A stretch of 64,000 bases of DNA, taken from NCBI GenBank assembly GCA_963556145.1, contig OY744463.1, forward strand, positions 7,626,001-7,690,000. Direction: 5' to 3'. This DNA comes from Hygrocybe punicea (Eukaryota > Basidiomycota > Agaricomycetes > Agaricales > Hygrophoraceae). Below are positions 59,966-64,000 of this stretch, piece after piece. A program made the position numbers and the translations under genes. The stretch's first letter is position 1; every line of letters begins with the position of its first letter. The notes beneath the pieces are model-generated. The model had not been told where the DNA came from. It saw only the letters and a program-made list of their open reading frames with translations, and did not search any database.

Positions 59966-61354
59966 ATGGCCACTACCCGACAAATGCCTGCACGTGGCCA
60001 CGCCACGGCTCCAACCTTTGACGGGAACCCGTTAAATCTTAAACGTTTCTTCGACCAAGTCGACCTCTTAGCAGACGAGGCCAAACTCGACGACAGGGGC
60101 AAAATTAAACATAGTCTTCGGTATGCCAGTATAGCCGACTTCGAGATTTGGGATCGTTTACCGACAGCGGCCGGTGGCGATTTTGATGATTTTCGAAAAG
60201 CGGTTATACAATTATATCCCGGTGCTGAGGACGATCGACGATATTCGGTCGCGGACCTCGATCGACTTACTATTACACAAGCCCGACATGGGATCCGTAC
60301 CCGCGCAGAGTTGGGAGAATATTATAGAGAATTCTTCCGTATCGCGGGTTTCTTACTTGACAAGAGACGGATCTCAGAACGTGAACGAAATCTGGCGTAC
60401 GAGGCCGGATTCGACCCTGATCTCAAACAGCGGGTTAAAATGAGAATGCAGTATAGCAAACCCAACCATTTCCACGACGATCCTTACGATTTTCAGGAAT
60501 TTCACAATTGCGCTCATTTCCTGTTGGCCGGAACCGCAGCCGACCAAGGATCCTTTACCCGATCCACGTGTACTCGACCCACTCCCGAACCCGTTGTACC
60601 AAAAGCGGAACCACCCGATAATGGCATGGCCGATCTTATGCGGCTTATGACGCAACAAATAGCAATGCTTACCCAGACCATGGCCGCCCAGCATTCGCGT
60701 CCGAATCCTATACCACGTCCCCCGGCTCCCCGCCTTACAGACAACGGATCAGTACCGCCTCCGGCGGAAAAATGTTGCTATTTTTGTCACGACCCGATGC
60801 ACTTAATTCCGCAATGCCCCCACGTCGACGAATATATCTGCAATGGAAAGTGTATCCGCAACGAGGCCGGTCGTGTCGTCTTACCCAACGGATATTTTAT
60901 CCCTCGTCATATTGTCGGCCGAACTCTTTGGGAACGCTTCGACCTTTGGCATGCCCAGAACCCCGGACAGAAAGCAGCAGTCACGACGCAACGCAACCCC
61001 CCTCCTCATATGAAGGTCAACATCGTGGAAGTTGTCGATGTTCCCAACGAAGACGCTCCTCTCCCTTTTGTTAACGAGGTCTATCATTCCACAGTTCACG
61101 ACCACGTATGTGTTCCTGACGACAATGACTGCGAAGAGGAAATCCAGGTTTTGGAAGCGGAACTTCAGAAGGCGAAAAGTAAGCGTGTCCGGTTCGACGG
61201 GGTCGAGATTCCGCCTTGCTACTCCAAAGGGAAAGGGAGAGCACCCAATCCGTCTCTTAAACCCGTTCCTTCCGCACCTGTGGACCCGCCGGTAGCCGGT
61301 CCTTCTTCTGCACAACTGCAACCTCCTTCAGCCGTGACGGCTTCGATTCCATGA
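59966..61354 (+). CDS. gag: Retrotransposon Gag
   Basis: Gag is the structural protein that forms the virus-like particle and binds RNA. I start at the first in-frame ATG I see (59,966, MATTRQMPARGHATAP). The frame is open further upstream, at least from 59,558, and encodes a Ser/Pro/Thr-rich segment without ATG. That segment may be leader or may use an upstream or non-AUG start. The capsid-like region follows with FDGNPLNLKRFFDQVDLL, an YYREFFRIAGFLL helix and FHNCAHFLLAG. A CCHC zinc knuckle (Cys-x2-Cys-x4-His-x4-Cys, CYFCHDPMHLIPQC) lies at about residue 271. The tail is Pro-rich. The frame ends in TGA at 61,352 to 61,354. The protease follows in the same frame, so this stop is either read through or a mutation. 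Confidence 0.86.
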   Translation: MATTRQMPARGHATAPTFDGNPLNLKRFFDQVDLLADEAKLDDRGKIKHSLRYASIADFEIWDRLPTAAGGDFDDFRKAVIQLYPGAEDDRRYSVADLDRLTITQARHGIRTRAELGEYYREFFRIAGFLLDKRRISERERNLAYEAGFDPDLKQRVKMRMQYSKPNHFHDDPYDFQEFHNCAHFLLAGTAADQGSFTRSTCTRPTPEPVVPKAEPPDNGMADLMRLMTQQIAMLTQTMAAQHSRPNPIPRPPAPRLTDNGSVPPPAEKCCYFCHDPMHLIPQCPHVDEYICNGKCIRNEAGRVVLPNGYFIPRHIVGRTLWERFDLWHAQNPGQKAAVTTQRNPPPHMKVNIVEVVDVPNEDAPLPFVNEVYHSTVHDHVCVPDDNDCEEEIQVLEAELQKAKSKRVRFDGVEIPPCYSKGKGRAPNPSLKPVPSAPVDPPVAGPSSAQLQPPSAVTASIP

Positions 61355-62107
61355 ACACCCGCTCCACAAACCGGTCCCTTTCCGACCCCGCCGCAATATC
61401 ATTATCAGGCTCCTGTCGAGGATGCTCGTCTGGCGAAATCCGTGGCTAGTCGGGCTCTCGATACGGAAATCAGGGTTTCACAACGCGAACTATTGGCCAT
61501 AGCACCGGATATCCGCCGACATTTCAAGGATATTACTACTTCGAAAAAGATTCCTAACGAAGCAAATCCGGCCCAGGTTTTCCACCAAGCAATGGCGAGT
61601 AACGTCCCGACCCGCCCGTGTGATGATTGCCACGAGAATATTCCACTCATTGTTGCCGAAAACGCTGTGCCCCTTCGTGCCATCTACCCGCTCATCGATG
61701 GAAAATATCGGTTTGAATGTGTTGTGGATGGGGGATCTATGATCATCGGTATGCGGCGCGACTTATGGAACAAACTCGGTCTCGGATTGCAAAATCACAA
61801 ACTCGTCTTACAATCCGCCAATTCGATGGACAATGATACGCTCGGACGGATTGCAAATCTTCGTTTCGGATTTGGAGAATTCGATATTTACCTCCAAGTC
61901 CAAGTCATCGAGGACACCCCATATGAAGTTTTGTTGGGTCGTCCGTTCGCCACGTTAACTAATCTCGTCACAAAGGATTTCCGCGACGGCAATCAGATTA
62001 TCACGCTTACCGATCCTAATTCCGGTGCAATAGTTACTGTTCCGACGGTGGAACACAACGAAAAAGAACGGCGTGCCCAATCCGACACGCGGAAACCGGG
62101 TTTTTGA
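61355..62107 (+). CDS. Retrotransposon aspartic protease region, in frame with gag
   Basis: This frame continues gag directly after TGA. An Ala/Pro-rich linker is followed by a helical region, then the retropepsin-like domain: a strand RFECVVDGGSMIIGMRRDLW with the presumed catalytic Asp in VVDGGS, and the later hydrophobic block YEVLLGRPFATL, which matches the second conserved part of retropepsins (a Leu-Leu-Gly-Arg-Pro motif). The active-site triplet is Asp-Gly-Gly rather than the usual Asp-Ser/Thr-Gly; fungal Gypsy elements also have non-standard forms such as Asp-Pro-Gly. The frame ends at TGA 62,105 to 62,107, where pol begins in the -1 frame. There is no early ATG, so production as a Gag fusion or after an internal start is expected. 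Confidence 0.8.
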   Translation, partial: TPAPQTGPFPTPPQYHYQAPVEDARLAKSVASRALDTEIRVSQRELLAIAPDIRRHFKDITTSKKIPNEANPAQVFHQAMASNVPTRPCDDCHENIPLIVAENAVPLRAIYPLIDGKYRFECVVDGGSMIIGMRRDLWNKLGLGLQNHKLVLQSANSMDNDTLGRIANLRFGFGEFDIYLQVQVIEDTPYEVLLGRPFATLTNLVTKDFRDGNQIITLTDPNSGAIVTVPTVEHNEKERRAQSDTRKPGF

Positions 62108-62131
62108 TTATCGAGGAATCGGACACATTCC
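62098..62131 (+). promoter_or_regulatory. Putative -1 ribosomal frameshift site between protease and pol
   Basis: The heptamer GGGTTTT (62,098 to 62,104) is read in the protease frame as G GGT TTT, the canonical X XXY YYZ arrangement. It is directly followed by the TGA that ends the protease frame. A slip of one base back gives GGG TTT TTG ATT ATC and enters the open pol frame. Downstream, after 10 nt, GGAAT (62,115-62,119) can pair with ATTCC (62,127-62,131) around a 7-nt loop, a small stem that might help pausing. That the shift occurs is inference from sequence. Confidence 0.68.
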
Positions 62132-64000
62132 GAGGAGATGTCGCGCCTACGAATGATAAGCCGGAACTCGCAAGCGATCCAATCTGTTCTCATGATACCC
62201 TTCCTGATTCTATTCCGTCTTCGGATTCCGACCCGCCTTTTGACCCGTCCCTCTATTTTCATTTTGATTCATCATCTACCGATTCCACTTCTAAAGAATT
62301 TTGTTTCTCTTTCGAGCTCGATTTCTCCTCAAAACCGCCGTCTTCAACCTCGGACGCGGTATCTATATTGTCATCTCTCTATTCTCATCTTGTAAAAGTA
62401 TCCTCGGAAACTAAACCTGTACATAATGTATTCCAGGTTAACGCCGACCCGCCCAAACGCGATTTAAAAGGAGTCGTTGTCCGGAAAAAGTACAAGAAAG
62501 TCGCGAACAAAGTTCGTCCCATTTCCACCACTCTTCCAGACAAGTATAGGATTATTCGTAACATCACTGGTGATCCGCTTGCCGACTTACCCACGCTTCC
62601 GACACGTCCACCCGATTTTACGCCCGGAACCCGCTACACCCAGGAACGTCACGACAAATACAACATTAACCCGGATGACTTTCTATGGCCGGAAGAGGAA
62701 AAACTTGGCCATTTTCTTATCAAAGAACAAGAAGCCGCGTTCGCTTGGACCGAATCCGAGAAAGGTCAATTCAATACCGATTACTTTCCGCCAATCCATA
62801 TCCCGACCGTTCCCCACACGCCATGGGTTCACAAAAATATCCCTATACCGCCCGGAATTCTGGCAGAAGTCGTCCGGATTATAAAAGATAAGATTGCCGC
62901 TGGTACCTACGAGCCCTCCAATTCTTCTTACCGTTCCCGGTGGTTTTGTGTTATTAAGAAGGACTGTCTTAGCTTGCGCTTAGTGCACGACCTACAGCCG
63001 CTCAACGCTGTCACTATCCGGGACCCCGCGGTGCCCCCAATGACGGACCAACTCGCCGAATCCTTTGGCGGACATTCGTGTTACGGGGCCTTAGATCTCT
63101 TCGTATCTTTCGATCAGTGGCTTGTGCATCCAGATTCGCGCGACTACATGACCTTTCAATCCCCACTTGGTACACTCCGTCTTACACGCATCGCAATGGG
63201 ATATACGAATTCACCCCAGATCATGCACGGGGATACCACATATATTTTACGCGACGAAATTCCGCACGTAACAATCCTGTTTATGGATGATATTCCTCTG
63301 AAAGGCCCCCCGACCCGTTACGAATTACCCGATGGCGGCTATGAGACTATACCGGAAAACGATGGAATACGACGATTTGTGTGGGAATACTTTCAGGGTG
63401 TTAATCGAGTCCTACAACGTTTCCGGTACATTGGCGGAACATTCAACGGCAAGAAGCTGGAGCTTTGCCGCCCGTCTGTGGTTGTTGTTGGTCATACGTG
63501 CACTTACGAAGGTCGTGTCCCCGACGCCGGGAAGGTTCAGAAGATTTGCGATTGGCCTCTGCCTAGGAACGCGACCGATATACGCGCCTTCCTCGGTACT
63601 TGCGGACTTATGAGGATTTTCATCAAGGGCTTTGCTTTGTACGCTCGACCCTTGGTTTATCTCACCCGGAAAGGAATACCCTTTGATTTCCAGGACGCGG
63701 AACTATCCGCATTCGACTTCTTAAAACATGCTGTTGTCACTTCACCCGCTTTGCGCGCCATCGATTACGACAAAGATTGGGAAGTTATATTGGCCGTGGA
63801 TTCATCGGTTATAGGTGTCGGGTTCATCCTCATGCAGATCCGCGATGACGGAAAGCGCTACCCGAGCCGCTTTGGGTCCATCACATGGAATGATCGCGAG
63901 TCACGCTATTCCCAGTCTAAGCTGGAATTGTTTGGCCTTTTCCGTGCCTTACGCTACTTCCGGGTGTTTATCATTGGTGTCCGTAATTTGACCGTCGAGG
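62098..64000 (+). CDS. pol: Retrotransposon Pol: reverse transcriptase and RNase H (partial)
   Basis: The frame is open without a stop from the frameshift site to the window edge and has no early ATG. A Ser/Asp-rich connector is followed by the reverse transcriptase: KIAAGTYEPSNSSYRSRWF, RLVHDLQPLNAVT, the first catalytic Asp in YGALDLFVSFDQ, TRIAMGYTNSPQIMHGD, and FMDD (63,280 to 63,291) as the form of the YxDD box. The thumb and connection contain KICDWPLPRNATDIRAFLG. RNase H begins with ILAVDSSVIGVGFILMQ (catalytic Asp near 63,799) and has the conserved Glu in SKLELFGLFRALR. The core motifs are intact, so RT-RNase H may be functional. Integrase and the C-terminus are beyond the edge. Confidence 0.9.

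Larger units (their letters stand above)
58580..64000 (+). mobile_element. Ty3/Gypsy LTR retrotransposon, 5' part (cut by the window edge)
   Basis: The order gag (capsid-like region, zinc knuckle), aspartic protease, reverse transcriptase, RNase H identifies a Ty3/Gypsy element. RNase H is reached at the right edge, so integrase and the 3' LTR lie outside. The left boundary is approximate: a promoter-like ctataaaatg at 58,989 to 58,998 suggests that the 5' LTR covers roughly 58.6 to 59.1 kb, but without the 3' LTR its ends cannot be fixed. A primer binding site was not identified with confidence. Gag-protease and pol are in different frames (see those entries). Apart from one TGA the frames are open for 4.4 kb, which indicates a young copy. 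Confidence 0.88.

Noticed and set aside
1..64000. Telomeric repeats, tRNA or rRNA genes
   Set aside because: I saw no TTAGGG-type tract, and no sequence with a convincing tRNA or rRNA pattern. A covariance-model search would be needed to exclude them fully.

Overview
The window looks like the genome of a mushroom-forming basidiomycete (Agaricomycetes). The non-repetitive half carries genes split by very short GT-AG introns (46 to 81 nt). It encodes three F-box proteins, a FunK1-type fungal kinase, a DUF6534-like membrane protein remnant, a CHAT-domain remnant and a Ty3/Gypsy element of the agaricomycete type. I cannot name the species.

Layout. Positions 1 to about 35,912 are one uninterrupted tandem array of a 102-bp satellite (about 352 copies) that runs off the left edge. 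Its period is exactly 102 from position 9 to 35,811, so there is no net insertion or deletion. Two monomer classes are arranged in changing higher-order blocks (about 0.6, 1.5 to 1.6, 2.0 and 2.4 to 2.75 kb). The right edge decays into a degenerate ATTCC-rich stretch (35.9 to 36.2 kb) and a 22-bp minisatellite (36.3 kb). Beyond it, 36.9 to 41.7 kb is a gene graveyard: an unrecognised broken gene, a CHAT caspase-like domain with two stops and a frameshift, ankyrin repeats fused against it, and a decayed DUF6534-like gene.

From 42.3 to 57.3 kb lies ordinary gene space. It holds an F-box gene (42.9 to 45.2 kb, +), a second F-box gene (46.8 to 48.2 kb, +), a phosducin-like thioredoxin-fold gene (48.5 to 49.7 kb, +) and a third F-box gene (50.0 to 51.2 kb, -). 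These are followed by a six-exon secreted protein with an ADP-ribosyltransferase-like domain (51.9 to 53.2 kb, +), a broken armadillo-like gene (53.5 to 54.5 kb, -), a small hypothetical gene (54.6 to 55.1 kb, -) and the FunK1 kinase (55.3 to 57.3 kb, +).

Just beyond the kinase stop codon is an 804-bp near-perfect palindrome with two 376-bp arms. From about 58.6 kb to the right edge is the 5' part of a Ty3/Gypsy retrotransposon. Gag and protease share one frame, split by a single TGA. Pol is in the -1 frame, entered at a GGGTTTT heptamer placed directly before the protease stop. The element continues past 64,000.

How the parts relate. I see no operon-like system. The strongest themes are repeat biology (satellite, palindrome, retroelement) and decay that could be methylation-driven: several satellite polymorphisms, and the TGA that splits gag from protease, are C-to-T changes at CpG sites.
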